64,000 nt of DNA from Serratia rubidaea (GTDB taxonomy: Bacteria > Pseudomonadota > Gammaproteobacteria > Enterobacterales > Enterobacteriaceae), in contig LR590463.1 in assembly GCA_901472405.1 (NCBI GenBank), positions 3,286,001-3,350,000 on the forward strand. Reading direction: 5' to 3'. The notes beneath the pieces were generated by a model. That model searched no databases. It worked only from the letters and a program-made list of their open reading frames with translations, and was not told the origin of the DNA. Numbering within the stretch: position 1 is the stretch's first letter; the number at the start of each line of letters is the position of its first letter. The position numbers and the translations under genes were made by a program. Positions 1 to 10,531 of the stretch are shown one piece after another.

Positions 1-1210
<1,210 letters not shown>

Positions 1211-1253
1211 TCGCACAACGTTATCGAGCTTTAGTATTTCGGGACGCCGAAGT

Positions 1254-1281
1254 AAAAAACGCCGCAATCGCGGCGTTTTTT
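1254..1281. terminator. Bidirectional terminator between rplY and yejK
   Basis: The hairpin has arms AACGCCGC and GCGGCGTT around the loop AATC, with A and T runs on the two sides. It can stop both rplY from the left and yejK from the right. Confidence 0.85.
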
Positions 1282-1300
1282 ATTGCCTGTCGTCCGGCGC

Positions 1301-2307
1301 TTATTTACCGCCGTTCAGACGACGCTGCAGCTGGTCGCGCAGGTTCGGCGGCGTGCCGCGAATGGTCAGCGTATCGGTCGCCGCATCCCAGAAGATGCGC
1401 TCGCCCATCAGCATGGCGTCAAAGTTGATGCTGATGCCGCCGCCGCTGCGGCGAACTTGGTCAGCTGACGCAGCGTGCCGCGATCGGCCGGGAAGCTCTC
1501 TTCCAGCTCGTAGCCCTGCTCGCTGGAGAACTGCAGGAAATCTTTTTCCCCCACCGGCGCGATTTCCGCCGACAGCGCCTGCAGCTCAATCTCTTCGCCC
1601 GCCTGCAGCTGCTCGTTACAGTAACTGTAAACCTGCTGACGCACGTTCTGACGTTCGTTTTTATCCAGCTGCCCTTCAGCGCAGTAGTCGTCCACCGCCT
1701 GCAGCAGGCCGCGGTTTTGCGCCTTGGTGTCCAGCCCTTCGGACGCCGCCAGGAAATCCATAAAGAAATCGGAGACCTTACGGCCCACCCGCCCTTTCAG
1801 GAAGGTCAGGTAGCGCGTGGATTCCGGATTGGTTTCCCATTCGGTCAGATCGACGCGCGCCACGATATCGGCATGGTTAATGTCCAGATAGTGCGTGGTG
1901 CTGATATCCAGCTCTTCATTCACCCGCATGCTGTTGCAGCTGTTCAGCACCGCAATCAGCAGATACTCCACCGCCAGATAGCGGTACTGGCCAAACAGCA
2001 CCACGCTGCTTTCCGCAAACGGGTATTTTGCCAGCTCATCACGCAGCCGACCGGTCGCCGCACGGCTGAAGGCGAGAAAATCTTCGTCGCCCTTGCGGCA
2101 GGTGCGCAGCGCCTGCGCCAGTTCGCTCTCTTCATTGAACAGGCCGTACGCTTTGCTCTTGGCGCTGTACACGCGGTGCAGCTCCGCCATCATCTCTTCC
2201 ACCGCCGCGTTGGCCGGCAGCAGGGAATCGCGCAGCACCACATCCAGCGTTTGTTCGTCGCGCTTTACCAACTGGTGCAGAGCGATCTGGTCAATATCCA
2301 GACTCAT
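1301..2307 (-). CDS. yejK: Nucleoid-associated protein YejK (NdpA)
   Basis: YejK is a conserved nucleoid-associated protein of gammaproteobacteria. The protein starts [19 protein letters not shown] and follows the family through TLRQLTKFA. One base appears missing near 1452 (minus-strand TTCGCCGCAGC for TTCGCCGGCAGC). Restoring it gives the expected [14 protein letters not shown] region and an end at NGGK, with a total of 335 residues, equal to the E. coli protein. A good Shine-Dalgarno (AGGAGG) precedes the ATG. It is divergent from yejL across about 190 bases, as in E. coli. Confidence 0.93.
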
Positions 2308-2497
2308 GATAAATCCTCCTGTTCTTTGAGCGCGTATTCAAACACTGAAGGCCCGGAGCTGCAACTCGAAAGATGGCGTCCGGCAACGCATTGCCGCCGC
2401 GTCAGGCAGAAAGATAAACTGAATTGATAAAAGAGCGGAAAATCACGGCTCTATACGGTAAGATATGTGACTTTGTCAGGTTTTGAGCTCAATTTTT

Positions 2498-2725
2498 ATG
2501 CCACAATCATCGCGTTATAGTGACGAACACGTTGAACAACTGCTCTCCGAGCTGGTCAACGTTCTGGAAAAACACCATACTCCCACCGATCTGTCCCTGA
2601 TGGTGTTGGGGAACATGGTAACCAATTTGATTAACACCAGCGTCTCTCCCGCACAGCGGCAAACGCTGGCAAAATCGTTTGCTGAAGCCCTGCAGGCTTC
2701 AATTCATGAAGATAAAGCGCATTAA
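2498..2725 (+). CDS. yejL: Conserved small protein YejL
   Basis: This 75-residue protein starts [16 protein letters not shown] and contains [15 protein letters not shown], nearly identical to E. coli YejL (DUF1414 family, function unknown). An in-frame start lies 15 bases upstream, but ATG at 2498 gives the family's length. It sits 10 bases before yejM and is probably cotranscribed with it. No frame problems are seen. Confidence 0.93.
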   Translation: MPQSSRYSDEHVEQLLSELVNVLEKHHTPTDLSLMVLGNMVTNLINTSVSPAQRQTLAKSFAEALQASIHEDKAH

Positions 2726-2735
2726 TACTTAATTT

Positions 2736-4506
2736 ATGGTGACAAACCGTCAGCGTTATCGTGAAAAAGTCTCCCAGATGATCAGCTGGGGGCACTGGTT
2801 CGCCTTGTTCAATATTCTGCTCAGCCTGGGGTTGGGCAGCCGCTACCTGTTTGTCACCGACTGGCCGGCGTCGCTGCTCGGGCGCGTCTATGCCATAGTC
2901 AGCGTACTGGGACACTTCAGCTTTATCGTGTTCGCCATCTATTTGCTGATCGTTTTCCCGCTCACCTTCGTGGTGATGTCGCAGCGGCTGCTACGCTTTA
3001 TCTCCGCCGCGCTGGCGACCGCCGGGCTGACGCTGCTGCTGGTGGACAGCGAGGTATTCACCCGCTTCCACCTGCACCTCAACCCGGTGGTGTGGGAGCT
3101 GGTGGTCAACCCGGATCAGAGCGAGCTGGCGCGCGACTGGCAGCTGATGTTTATCTGCGTGCCGGTCATTTTCCTGATCGAGATGCTGTTCGGCACCTGG
3201 AGCTGGCAGAAGCTGCGCAGCCTGAACCGACGCAGCTTCGGCAAGCCGCTGGCGGCGCTGTTTATCGTCTCCTTCTTTGCCTCACACCTGATTTATATCT
3301 GGGCGGACGCCAATTTCTATCGCCCGATCACCATGCAGCGCGCCAACCTGCCGCTGTCGTACCCGATGACCGCGCGCAAGTTCCTGGAAAAACACGGCCT
3401 GCTCGACCCGCAGGAGTATGAGCGGCGCCTGGTGCAGCAGGGTAACCCGGAAGCGGCGGCCGTCGAGTATCCACTCAACGATCTGAGCTACCGCGATAAC
3501 GGCAGCGGCTACAACCTGCTGATGATTGTGGTGAACGGCATTCGCAACCAGGATGTGGCGCAGGATATGCCCGCCCTCACCCGCTTTGCGCAGGAAAACG
3601 TACGCTTCACCGATCATTACAGTTCGGGCAACCACGCCGACACCGGGCTGATGGGGCTGTTCTACGGCATCTCGCCAAACCTATCTGGACGGTATTCTGG
3701 CCTCGCGCAAACCTTCGGCGCTGATTAACGCGCTCGGCGCGCAGGGCTATCAGTTCGGCCTGTTCTCCTCCGACGGCTTCCAGGCGCCGCTGTATCGCCA
3801 GGCGCTGCTGACCGACTTTTCGCTGCCGGCCCCGCAGGCGCAAAGCGACGCCGCCACCACGCAACAGTGGCAGCATTGGCTGAACGCCCAGGGCGGTAGT
3901 ATGCCGTGGTTCTCATACCTCAACTTCCGCGGCGGCGATGCGCAGGACGCGACGCCTGACGACTTTATACAACGCTACCGCCGCGGCGCGCAGGACGTCG
4001 ATACGCAAATCGCCCAGGTTCTGGAGACGCTGAAAGCACGCGGCATGCTGGAGAAAACCGTGGTGGTGATCACCGCCGAGCACGGCGTGGAATTCAACGA
4101 CAGCGGCAAGGAGCGTTGGGGCGCCGGCACCAGCTTCGGCCCGCTGCAGCTGCAGGTGCCGTTGGTGGTCCACTGGCCGGGTACGCCGGCGCAGACCATC
4201 AATAAGATGACCAGCCACAACGACGTGATGCGCACCCTGATGCAGCGCCTGCTGCACGTAAAAACCGCCGCCAATGACTATTCTCAGGGCGAAGACCTGT
4301 TCACCGCTCAGCGCCGCCATAACTGGGTGGCGACCGGCGACAGCAAGCAGCTGGTGATCACTACGCCGGAACAGACCATCGTGCTGGAAAATAACGGCAG
4401 CTATCGTTCATACGACAAGAACGACCGCGAGATAAAAGATGAAAAACCGCAGCTGGCCCTGCTGCTGCAGGTTCTGACCGATGTAAAACGCTTTATCGCT
4501 AACTAA
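2736..4506 (+). CDS. yejM: Inner-membrane PbgA/YejM, regulator of LPS synthesis
   Basis: YejM (PbgA, LapC) is an essential inner-membrane protein that senses LPS and controls LpxC turnover in E. coli. The N-terminal part has about five membrane segments (residues about 20-190). It is followed by a periplasmic sulfatase-like domain containing the motif VHWPGTPAQ, ending in DVKRFIAN. One extra C near 3683 (CCAAACCTATC for CCAAACTATC) breaks the frame after ISPN. Removing it restores YLDGILASRKPSALINALG and a single 589-residue product. An essential gene with a one-base break points to sequencing error. tRNA-Pro follows directly, as in E. coli. Confidence 0.93.
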
Positions 4507-4583
4507 GTTGCTTAAAACTATAGCAATCGGGATTCAGATATCTTGCATTGCCATCGGGAAAAGGTAGACTGTTGGCATCGCGT

Positions 4584-4660
4584 CGGCATGTAGCGCAGCC
4601 TGGTAGCGCACCGTCATGGGGTGTCGGGGGTCGGAGGTTCGAATCCTCTCATGCCGACCA
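4584..4660 (+). tRNA. proL: tRNA-Pro, anticodon GGG
   Basis: This 77-base cloverleaf starts CGGCATGTAGCGCAG, carries the anticodon loop around CATGGGG and has a TTCGAAT T-loop. It ends GCCGACCA with encoded CCA. It nearly matches E. coli proL and keeps its position after yejM. The accessory DNA begins immediately 3' of this tRNA. Confidence 0.95.
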
Positions 4661-4967
4661 AACATTCCAGATAGATCAAGGGGTTAATCGAAAGGTTAGC
4701 CCCTTTACCTTATGTACAACACTGCACATGTGCAACAGTCAAATTCACACACTTTTCCAAGTCTCCCTGCTCTTCGAACCCACTCATGTCGGTTAACGGG
4801 AAACGTCGCAAGCTACGTTCCCTCTCTCACCTGTCGCTCTGCTTCAGCTTCGCCCTATTCGCTAAATGGCTACGCGACATACCAGGGCATAGAGAGGTTT
4901 GATCGATTACACCATGGGATGGCACTAACTTTAATTACAACCCGGCAATGCGGCTTTCAGAGAGTGG
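4661..4967. other. Non-coding segment after tRNA-Pro with decayed tRNA-end copy
   Basis: No gene is supported in these 307 bases. An imperfect hairpin (AAGGGGTTA ... TTAGCCCCTT, 4679-4706) could terminate the tRNA transcript. At 4773-4795 a stretch matches the last 23 bases of the tRNA at about 17 positions (TTCGAA, CC, CTCATG and CG are kept). It may be a worn remnant of integration at the tRNA. From about 4905 the sequence is the left copy of a duplicated flank (see the tandem repeat entry). Confidence 0.4.
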
Positions 4968-5261
4968 CTAATCATAGAGCCACCGGCCAGCCTTGGCAGA
5001 TTCAATCAGCATATTGATAGTGAGGGGTTTTGATTGCGCCTTAGTAGCAGGAAAATAGGTACTGAAGTCCAAGGCGTCATGTTCAAGGTGAAATTCTGTG
5101 AAAATTTCATCCAAAAGCTCCATCGCTTCCTGCTCATCCATTCTCATGGTGTGATTCAACGCGCTATCGCCAGTAAGAACCGGCTTGTTAAACGTTAGCC
5201 AAGAGCGCCCATTATAGGGTTCCACCAGTTCAAAAATGCGCGCTTCAATTTTATCTACCAT
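4968..5261 (-). CDS. DUF1493 family protein, copy A
   Basis: This 97-residue acidic protein resembles the DUF1493 family, small proteins of unknown function found in enterobacterial genomic islands. Visible features are EAMELLDEIFTEFHLE in the middle and the C-terminal IESAKAGRWLYD, which is identical in the second copy at 5996-6310. The ATG overlaps the stop of the upstream STM2901-like gene by a few bases, so the two are translated together. The function is unknown. The family assignment rests on the overall pattern (small size, LLDEIF..F, RWLY end) and not on a search. Confidence 0.65.
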   Translation of the reverse strand: MVDKIEARIFELVEPYNGRSWLTFNKPVLTGDSALNHTMRMDEQEAMELLDEIFTEFHLEHDALDFSTYFPATKAQSKPLTINMLIESAKAGRWLYD

Positions 5262-5712
5262 AACTTGTCGTCACCTCGTGCGATGCTGTTGTACTTAACC
5301 GTAGATTTGAATGAAATCTCTGTTATGTCTTTTGCAAGGATGACCCAGCCAAGAACAGGGACGGCACGACCGACAAATGTCCCCATTTTCCTTACCATAC
5401 GCAGTCTTAGCGTTGAGGGAGGATAACCTCCGATTACCGATGGCATTTTCAATCCGAGAGGAAACATTCTATTGCCAAATACTTTTCTTGCCTGTCGGGA
5501 TGCAAAAGAGGTATCAGGTATAGCCCTCCAAAATTCCCCCGTGTTGGTGAAATATTTCTCCCCGCATGGATAAAAGCTACGGCGGCAATATCCTCAATAC
5601 CTAACTGAGTTGCCGTCTCTTCACAGAAGATCATAAAAAACAACTCACTAGCACTGAGATTATACCTTCCCGCATAGAAGTACGTTCCAGCTAACTCTTC
5701 AACCGTATCCAT
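5255..5712 (-). CDS. STM2901-like small membrane-associated protein, copy A
   Basis: The product starts MDTVEELAGTYFYAGRYNLS. The frame breaks after GNFGG because one G seems to be missing near 5527. Restored, it continues AIPDTSFASRQARKVFG and ends TVKYNSIARGDDKLW, 152 residues in all. A hydrophobic stretch near the C-terminus (VGRAVPVLGWVILA) could insert in or bind a membrane. It matches small proteins of the STM2901 type, usually found with DUF1493 genes. The second copy at 6303-6763 shares MDTVEEL, PV/PTRG and the FVGR..P.L.. segment. The function is unknown. Confidence 0.6.
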
Positions 5713-5995
5713 CTTTCTACATCCTTGTTTATAAATTCACCGTTATAGTAATGGCAATCTCTTTTTCAAGGCAATCAAAGAGATGCACCCAAAATCCCAA
5801 AAAGCGATAAAAATCACAGCGATAAGCCCTACAGAGCTATTCCGGGTCTCAATGAGAGAAAGGAGAGAGGATACGCCAAGTAACAAGCTAAGCGCACCTA
5901 AGAAATAGAACAGTTATCGAATGAAATGAAGGGATTACGCCATGGGATGGCACTAACTTTAATTACAACCCGGTAATGAGGCTTTCAGAGAGTGG

Positions 5996-6310
5996 CTAAT
6001 CATAGAGCCACCGGCCAGCCTTGGCAGATTCAATCAGCATATCGACAGTTAACGCCGCCGGCTTATGGCGATCTGTTTGCATATGTTTGGGGAGGATAGC
6101 ATTGGGTAAGAACCAAAGCCCCGAGTTTGGAAAGTATTTGCGAAACTCAAAACTGCTCATATCAACATGCAGTTGATCCGCGTACTCTTCCAGAAAACCA
6201 TAAGCATCTTCAGGGAGTACGCTCTTTTTACCTGTACTCAGCGACGCATCATTCGTCATTTCCCAGAAGTGTTTTCTGAGTAACTCGTGGACTTCATTAA
6301 CTTCATTCAT
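5996..6310 (-). CDS. DUF1493 family protein, copy B
   Basis: This 104-residue paralogue of the gene at 4968-5261 starts MNEVNEVHELLRKHFWEM and ends IESAKAGRWLYD. The middle has diverged (EYADQLHVDMSSFEFRKYFP versus EFHLEHDALDFSTYFP), but the spacing of acidic and aromatic residues is kept. Its start overlaps the end of the upstream STM2901-like gene, matching copy A. The last 12 codons and the following non-coding sequence are nearly identical to copy A, which suggests recent gene conversion or selection on that stretch. Confidence 0.65.
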   Translation of the reverse strand: MNEVNEVHELLRKHFWEMTNDASLSTGKKSVLPEDAYGFLEEYADQLHVDMSSFEFRKYFPNSGLWFLPNAILPKHMQTDRHKPAALTVDMLIESAKAGRWLYD

Positions 6311-6763
6311 TCCCTACCCCCCCTTTCCCAATGATAAGCTCATAACGGCGGGTGACATTACGGGTTACTATAGCTAAATCATAGGTTGTCAGAACTGCAC
6401 CAATCCAGGAAGCCAGCGGCCAACATAGGCACCAATACTTGTGGTGTAAGCCCACTCGCCACGTCTTAATTTGGCCCATGTAATAGTTTTTTTGGCTTTC
6501 TTAAACCTTTGTTGAATTAGCGTACGTGAGGCGATAGATAATGGGCTGCTTCCTGATGTACCTTTACCAGAGGCCTTACCGATCTTCCCCTTCACGGGAA
6601 TCACGGGCAGACTGACCAACATGGAGGCGATAGCCAATAAGTCAACCATCCCGCTGAACTGTTTCTGAAACTCATCGAGAATCAGCCACAGGAGAAGTTC
6701 ATCTTTGTCGAGGCTCATTCCGTTGAAAAAATACTTACCATCCAACTCTTCAACCGTATCCAT
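6303..6763 (-). CDS. STM2901-like small membrane-associated protein, copy B
   Basis: It starts MDTVEELDGKYFFNGMSLDKDELL and runs through PVIPVKGKIGKASGKGTSG, a basic segment, and then YVGRWLPGL. One G is apparently missing near 6395, which brings an early stop. Restoring it gives GAVLTTYDLAIVTRNVTRR and an end at KGGVGNE, overlapping the next gene's ATG. The corrected length is 153 residues, within one of copy A. The equal lengths and identical gene overlap support reading both copies as intact genes with sequencing errors. Function unknown. Confidence 0.6.
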
Positions 6764-6945
6764 CCTTCCACATCCTTGTTTATAAATTCACCGTTATAGT
6801 AATGGCAATCTCTTGTTCAAGGCAATCTTAATCCTGCCATAAAACCTCCTATCTATTTGAATATGCTAATCATTATACGTTCTTTATAAATTATGGTGCA
6901 TCGGAAGTTAGAGAATCGATCCCCCCATTCCCCAAGGAAATACAG

Positions 6946-7491
6946 ATGATTAATCAACGAATTATTCTGACCGGCGGCCCGGGTTCAGGCAAAAGCACGC
7001 TGATTGACGCCCTGGCCCGACGCGGCTATGCATGCAGCACGGAGGCGGGCCGGGCCATTATTCAGCAGCAGGTCGCCACCGGCGGTAATGCCTTGCCCTG
7101 GGAAGACCGTCAGGCATTTGCCGAGCGGATGCTCAGCCGGGAGATACGCGCGTGGCAGCACGCCGGCAGCGCCGAGACGGCGTACTTTTTTGATCGCGGT
7201 ATTCCCGACGTGGCGGGCTATCTGACGCTGTGCCAACTCCCCGTTCCTGCTCATCTGGAGCAGGCCATAGCGCACTTTCGCTATGCCGAGCGCGTATTTA
7301 TTGCCCCGCCGTGGCGTGAAATTTATGCCCAGGACACAGAGCGCAGGCAGTCGTTCGCCGAGGCGGAGATGACATACCAGGTCATGCGTGCAACCTACCA
7401 ACAATACGGTTACCGTCTGCTGGAACTGCCGCGCGCACCGTTAGAGGAAAGAGTAAGCTTTATGCTCGCCGCCCTGCGGCATGCGGGCTGA
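6946..7491 (+). CDS. Small P-loop ATPase/kinase of the AAA_28 type
   Basis: This 181-residue protein begins IILTGGPGSGKSTLIDALARRG, a textbook Walker A motif, followed by a deoxynucleoside-kinase-like fold. A DRG motif (FFDRGIPDVAGYL) near residue 85 resembles the DR[GS] of NadR/kinase-like ATPases. Members are annotated as AAA family ATPases (AAA_28) or NTPase/kinase; the substrate is unknown. AAGGAAA precedes the ATG at good spacing. The gene stands alone, next to the accessory modules on one side and a small lipoprotein gene on the other. Its high GC resembles the host and not the island. Confidence 0.7.
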   Translation: MINQRIILTGGPGSGKSTLIDALARRGYACSTEAGRAIIQQQVATGGNALPWEDRQAFAERMLSREIRAWQHAGSAETAYFFDRGIPDVAGYLTLCQLPVPAHLEQAIAHFRYAERVFIAPPWREIYAQDTERRQSFAEAEMTYQVMRATYQQYGYRLLELPRAPLEERVSFMLAALRHAG

Positions 7492-7645
7492 TACTTCGCC
7501 CCACGCCGACGCTTCCGGCATTATTTTCCCGCCACGCACGGCTTTCTGCGGTTAGCGCTCAGATTTCCCCTTCTCCTCCGCCTGCCCGGGGTTTCTCTGC
7601 TATACCTTTTAAAGTGAACCCTAAAGCCGTATGCAAGGAGGTCTG

Positions 7646-7798
7646 ATGCTACGTTCAATCCCGCTACTATTAGCGCTGCTGATGCTGGCGGCCTGCTCTT
7701 CCGGAGAAGGGCCACCGCCGGAAGATAACGGCGGACCGCCCGTATCCCACTGCAGCGACGCGCAATGCGCACCTTCCGTTGGCCCGCAAACTTACTGA
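7646..7798 (+). CDS. Small lipoprotein, 50 residues
   Basis: The peptide begins MLRSIPLLLALLMLAACSSG. This is a short signal peptide with a lipobox (LAAC), so the mature N-terminal Cys would be lipidated. The mature part, about 32 residues, is rich in Pro, Gly and acidic residues with two further Cys (HCSDAQC) that could form a disulfide. A strong Shine-Dalgarno AAGGAGG lies five bases before the ATG. A hairpin follows the stop. I do not recognise a named homologue. Membrane retention or export by Lol is likely, since Ser follows the Cys and not Asp. Confidence 0.7.
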   Translation: MLRSIPLLLALLMLAACSSGEGPPPEDNGGPPVSHCSDAQCAPSVGPQTY

Positions 7799-7804
7799 TG
7801 AAAT

Positions 7805-7833
7805 AACAACGCGGCATTCACCACCGCGTTGTT
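7805..7833 (+). terminator. Hairpin after the small lipoprotein gene
   Basis: AACAACGCGG and CCGCGTTGTT form a perfect 10-base-pair stem around a 9-base loop. The following T content is modest (AGTTACC), so termination strength is uncertain. Confidence 0.6.
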
Positions 7834-7947
7834 AGTTACCTATTAATAATCAGATTACTACCAATAAGTAACATTTGAGCGAGATGCTATAGTCTTTCGA
7901 TTATTCGTTTTGCCGTGACAATGCGTATCAATTGAGGGTTACCGCCA

Positions 7948-9099
7948 ATGCAGCCTGCTAAGAAGTGGTCACAAGAACTGGAAGGGCTACGGGGGTTGGC
8001 TTCCCTGTGGGTCGTTCTGGGACATATTTGCATCCTGGTCGATTTTCACTTCCCCATCCTGTCTGACCCCGCCATGGGCGTTGACCTGTTTATCCTGCTG
8101 TCAGGCTATCTGATGGCGAAAAACTACATGGAGCGTAAAGAGAAAGAGCCCTGGACCGCCGCCAGCACCTTCAAAAAATTCTGGCTGCGCCGCTTCTTCC
8201 GTATCGCCCCGCTCTATTATGTGCTGCTGGTGTTCGCCATTGGCTTTGGCAGCTATTTCGGCGAAGCGCGCGACGCTATCGCCCAGTTCTATCCGGGCAC
8301 CCAGACCAATACCAGCCGCTACAGCGACGGTTCGCTGATGAACCTCTTTACCCACGTCAGCTTCCTGTTTGGCTTCCTGCCCTACTATTCATTTAATACC
8401 GTGTTGCCGGACTGGAGCATCGGGCTGGAAATGCAGTTCTACTTCCTGTTCCCGTTTATTATGCTGGGCGTGATGCGCTTCGGCTTTGCAGCGGCCTGTA
8501 TCGCGGTGGTATTACTCTGCGTCGGCGCCAGAACGCTGTGGCCTGATTACTTCGCCGCATTCCCGATGCCATCGATGATATTGATCAAGCTGAACCTGTT
8601 TATTGCCGGTATGCTGATCGCCAAGGGCGTACGTGATAAAAGCGTCGGCTATATTCTGTTGGCCCTGCTGGCCACGGTCGCCAGCCTGTATCAGCACGAC
8701 AGTATGAACAAGCTCCGCTATGCCGCGCAGCTCGGTATGATTGTGATGATGGCGACCATCCTGTGGAGCCGTGCCGAGCACAGCGCCATTGCCAAACTGT
8801 TGCGCCTCCCGCGCTGGGTGCTCACCAACAAGTTCAGCGTATTTCTGGGCGACGTCTCATATTCGGTCTATCTGCTGCACTTGCTGATTGTGCTGCCGGT
8901 TATCGCGCATCTGCTCACAGGCAGCGCGTTTGCCGACCTGGCCGGCCCGGTAAGGTTTGCCGCCGCCGCCGCGATTATTCTGCCCGTTACCTACGGCATC
9001 AGCCTGTTGCTGTATCGCTTTGTCGAAAAGCCGGGCATCAAGCTGGGTAAAACCATTATTGAACGCGGCCAGAAAAACAAAGCCGTGGCGCTGCCGTAA
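7948..9099 (+). CDS. Acyltransferase 3 family membrane protein (OafA/YrhL type)
   Basis: This 383-residue polytopic inner-membrane protein has the acyltransferase-3 signature near the N-terminus (ELEGLRGLASLWVVLGH, with the conserved Arg and His) and about ten hydrophobic segments. The family moves acetyl or other acyl groups onto extracytoplasmic sugars such as O-antigen or exopolysaccharide. No SGNH domain is attached. The start at 7948 has GAGGGTT upstream. The gene is monocistronic and followed by a strong terminator. The acceptor cannot be told from sequence; no polysaccharide genes lie nearby. Confidence 0.85.
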   Translation: MQPAKKWSQELEGLRGLASLWVVLGHICILVDFHFPILSDPAMGVDLFILLSGYLMAKNYMERKEKEPWTAASTFKKFWLRRFFRIAPLYYVLLVFAIGFGSYFGEARDAIAQFYPGTQTNTSRYSDGSLMNLFTHVSFLFGFLPYYSFNTVLPDWSIGLEMQFYFLFPFIMLGVMRFGFAAACIAVVLLCVGARTLWPDYFAAFPMPSMILIKLNLFIAGMLIAKGVRDKSVGYILLALLATVASLYQHDSMNKLRYAAQLGMIVMMATILWSRAEHSAIAKLLRLPRWVLTNKFSVFLGDVSYSVYLLHLLIVLPVIAHLLTGSAFADLAGPVRFAAAAAIILPVTYGISLLLYRFVEKPGIKLGKTIIERGQKNKAVALP

Positions 9100-9151
9100 G
9101 ACGACGCCACCCGCCGGCCATGCCGGCGGACGTTCAACGAGGCGATAACGC

Positions 9152-9182
9152 AAAAAAGCCACCTCAATGAGGTGGCTTTTTT
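9152..9182. terminator. Terminator between acyltransferase gene and tRNA-Thr
   Basis: A perfect stem AAAGCCACCTC / GAGGTGGCTTT with a 3-base loop (AAT) is flanked by A and T runs. It can serve both the acyltransferase gene and the convergent tRNA. Confidence 0.9.
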
Positions 9183-9185
9183 AAT

Positions 9186-9261
<76 letters not shown>

Positions 9262-9438
9262 GAATTCTGGCGGAAACCTTCCGTCTCCGTGCTGCGCAAT
9301 ATAATACAGCGCGACGCCGGCAGGCAAGCGTAATCAACGGGCTAGCACACCGGTTGTTGAAAAAAGCCGCGCTTGCCGCCATAACCGCGCCAACGGCGGT
9401 TTTTCACCCGCTTCCGCTTCCCGCCGTGACGCGTCGCC

Positions 9439-10360
9439 TTAGAGCGCATAGCGCCGGCGTACCGCGCGGTCTTCCCGGCTCAGCGTCTCGCTGACAAAGT
9501 CGACAAACAGCTGCAGCGCGGCGCTACGCTGTCGTCCCGGCGGCAGCTGTAACTGCAGCGTACGCTGGCTGAGCTGGGTCAACGCCAAACGATTTGATGG
9601 TGATGGGCTGCTGCAACAGCGGCAATACGGTGAACTGGCTGCAGATCGCCACCGAACGCGGTGAAACCTGCAGGAAGTTGAACAACGCAGCGAAGTTATC
9701 GCAGGTCAGCACCGGCTCAATAAAGGTGCCGCTCATCTGGCAGCAGATATCAAACAGCTGTCGCACCGTGGTGCCCGGCTCCGGCAAGCACACCGGATAG
9801 TGGCACAGGTCGGCCAGCGCCACCTGCTGATTCGCCAGCGGATGATCGCCGTGCATCAGCAGCAGCACTGGCGCCGCCCATGAGGCGACCACATCCACCC
9901 CCTGTTCGGGGTGCAGGCTGAACTGCAGCGCCAGATCGCATTCGCCGTTGCGCACCAGCCGCGCCAGGCTTTTACTGTCCGCCACCGTCAGCACAAAGGT
10001 CACCGCCGGATTCTGCGCGCGGAAGCGGGCCATCAGCTGCGGCAGCAGCGAAAAGGCCAGGCCGTTGGAGCACGCCACGCGCAGCGCCGTGCGCCGCACC
10101 GCTTTCAGCCCCTTAATTTCCGCCACCGCCTGCTCAATATTGAGCAGGCTCTTGCGCAGATGATTTTCAAAAATCTGCCCGGCTTCGGTAAGCACCATCC
10201 CGCGTGCATGGCGCTCAAACAGCGGCGCTCCCACCTGCGCCTCCAGCCGCTGGATCTTGCGGCTGATGGCCGAAACCGCCACAAACAGCTGCTCACTGGC
10301 GGCGCTCAGCGAACCGCAGCTGGCCACCGCCAGAAAAAAGCGCATTTCACTACTGATCAT
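9439..10360 (-). CDS. LysR-family transcriptional regulator
   Basis: The N-terminal winged helix-turn-helix is clear (RFFLAVASCGSLSAASEQLFV, then AISRKIQRLEAQVGAPLF), followed by a LysR substrate-binding domain. One extra T near 9590 changes the end of the frame. Removing it gives TIKSLALTQLSQRTLQLQL and an end at RRRYAL, 306 residues, typical for the family. It is divergent from the M20 peptidase and MFS symporter genes, which it probably controls from the 171-base intergenic region. The effector is unknown, possibly a dipeptide or an N-acyl amino acid judged from the neighbours. Confidence 0.85.
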
Positions 10361-10531
10361 TACGGGGCCTCCTGGCGGCGCATGCTTCGCAACGGGGCAA
10401 ATAAGCTTTGTTATAACAGCAAAGCTTGTTTGTTAAATAGACAATTGTGGCAAACCTCGATTTTAGCTTAGATACCCAGACAACAACTAAAAGCAGCACA
10501 ACATCAACAACAAACACAACGGGATACCATC

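Larger units (their letters stand above)
4905..6829. repeat. Tandem duplication of a ~1.03 kb two-gene module
   Basis: Two head-to-tail copies, about 4905-5777 and 5931-6829, each carry an STM2901-like gene and a DUF1493 gene on the minus strand. The flanks are almost identical between copies: about 105 bases at 4906-5014 versus 5932-6040, including ATGGGATGGCACTAACTTTA, and about 69 bases at 5710-5778 versus 6761-6829, including CCTTGTTTATAAATTCACCG. The coding interiors are strongly diverged. The segment is AT-richer than the neighbouring backbone. Confidence 0.8.

Noticed and set aside
4712..5017. Open frame of 101 codons after tRNA-Pro
   Set aside because: No ribosome site, no recognisable composition, and it runs into the end of the DUF1493 gene on the other strand.
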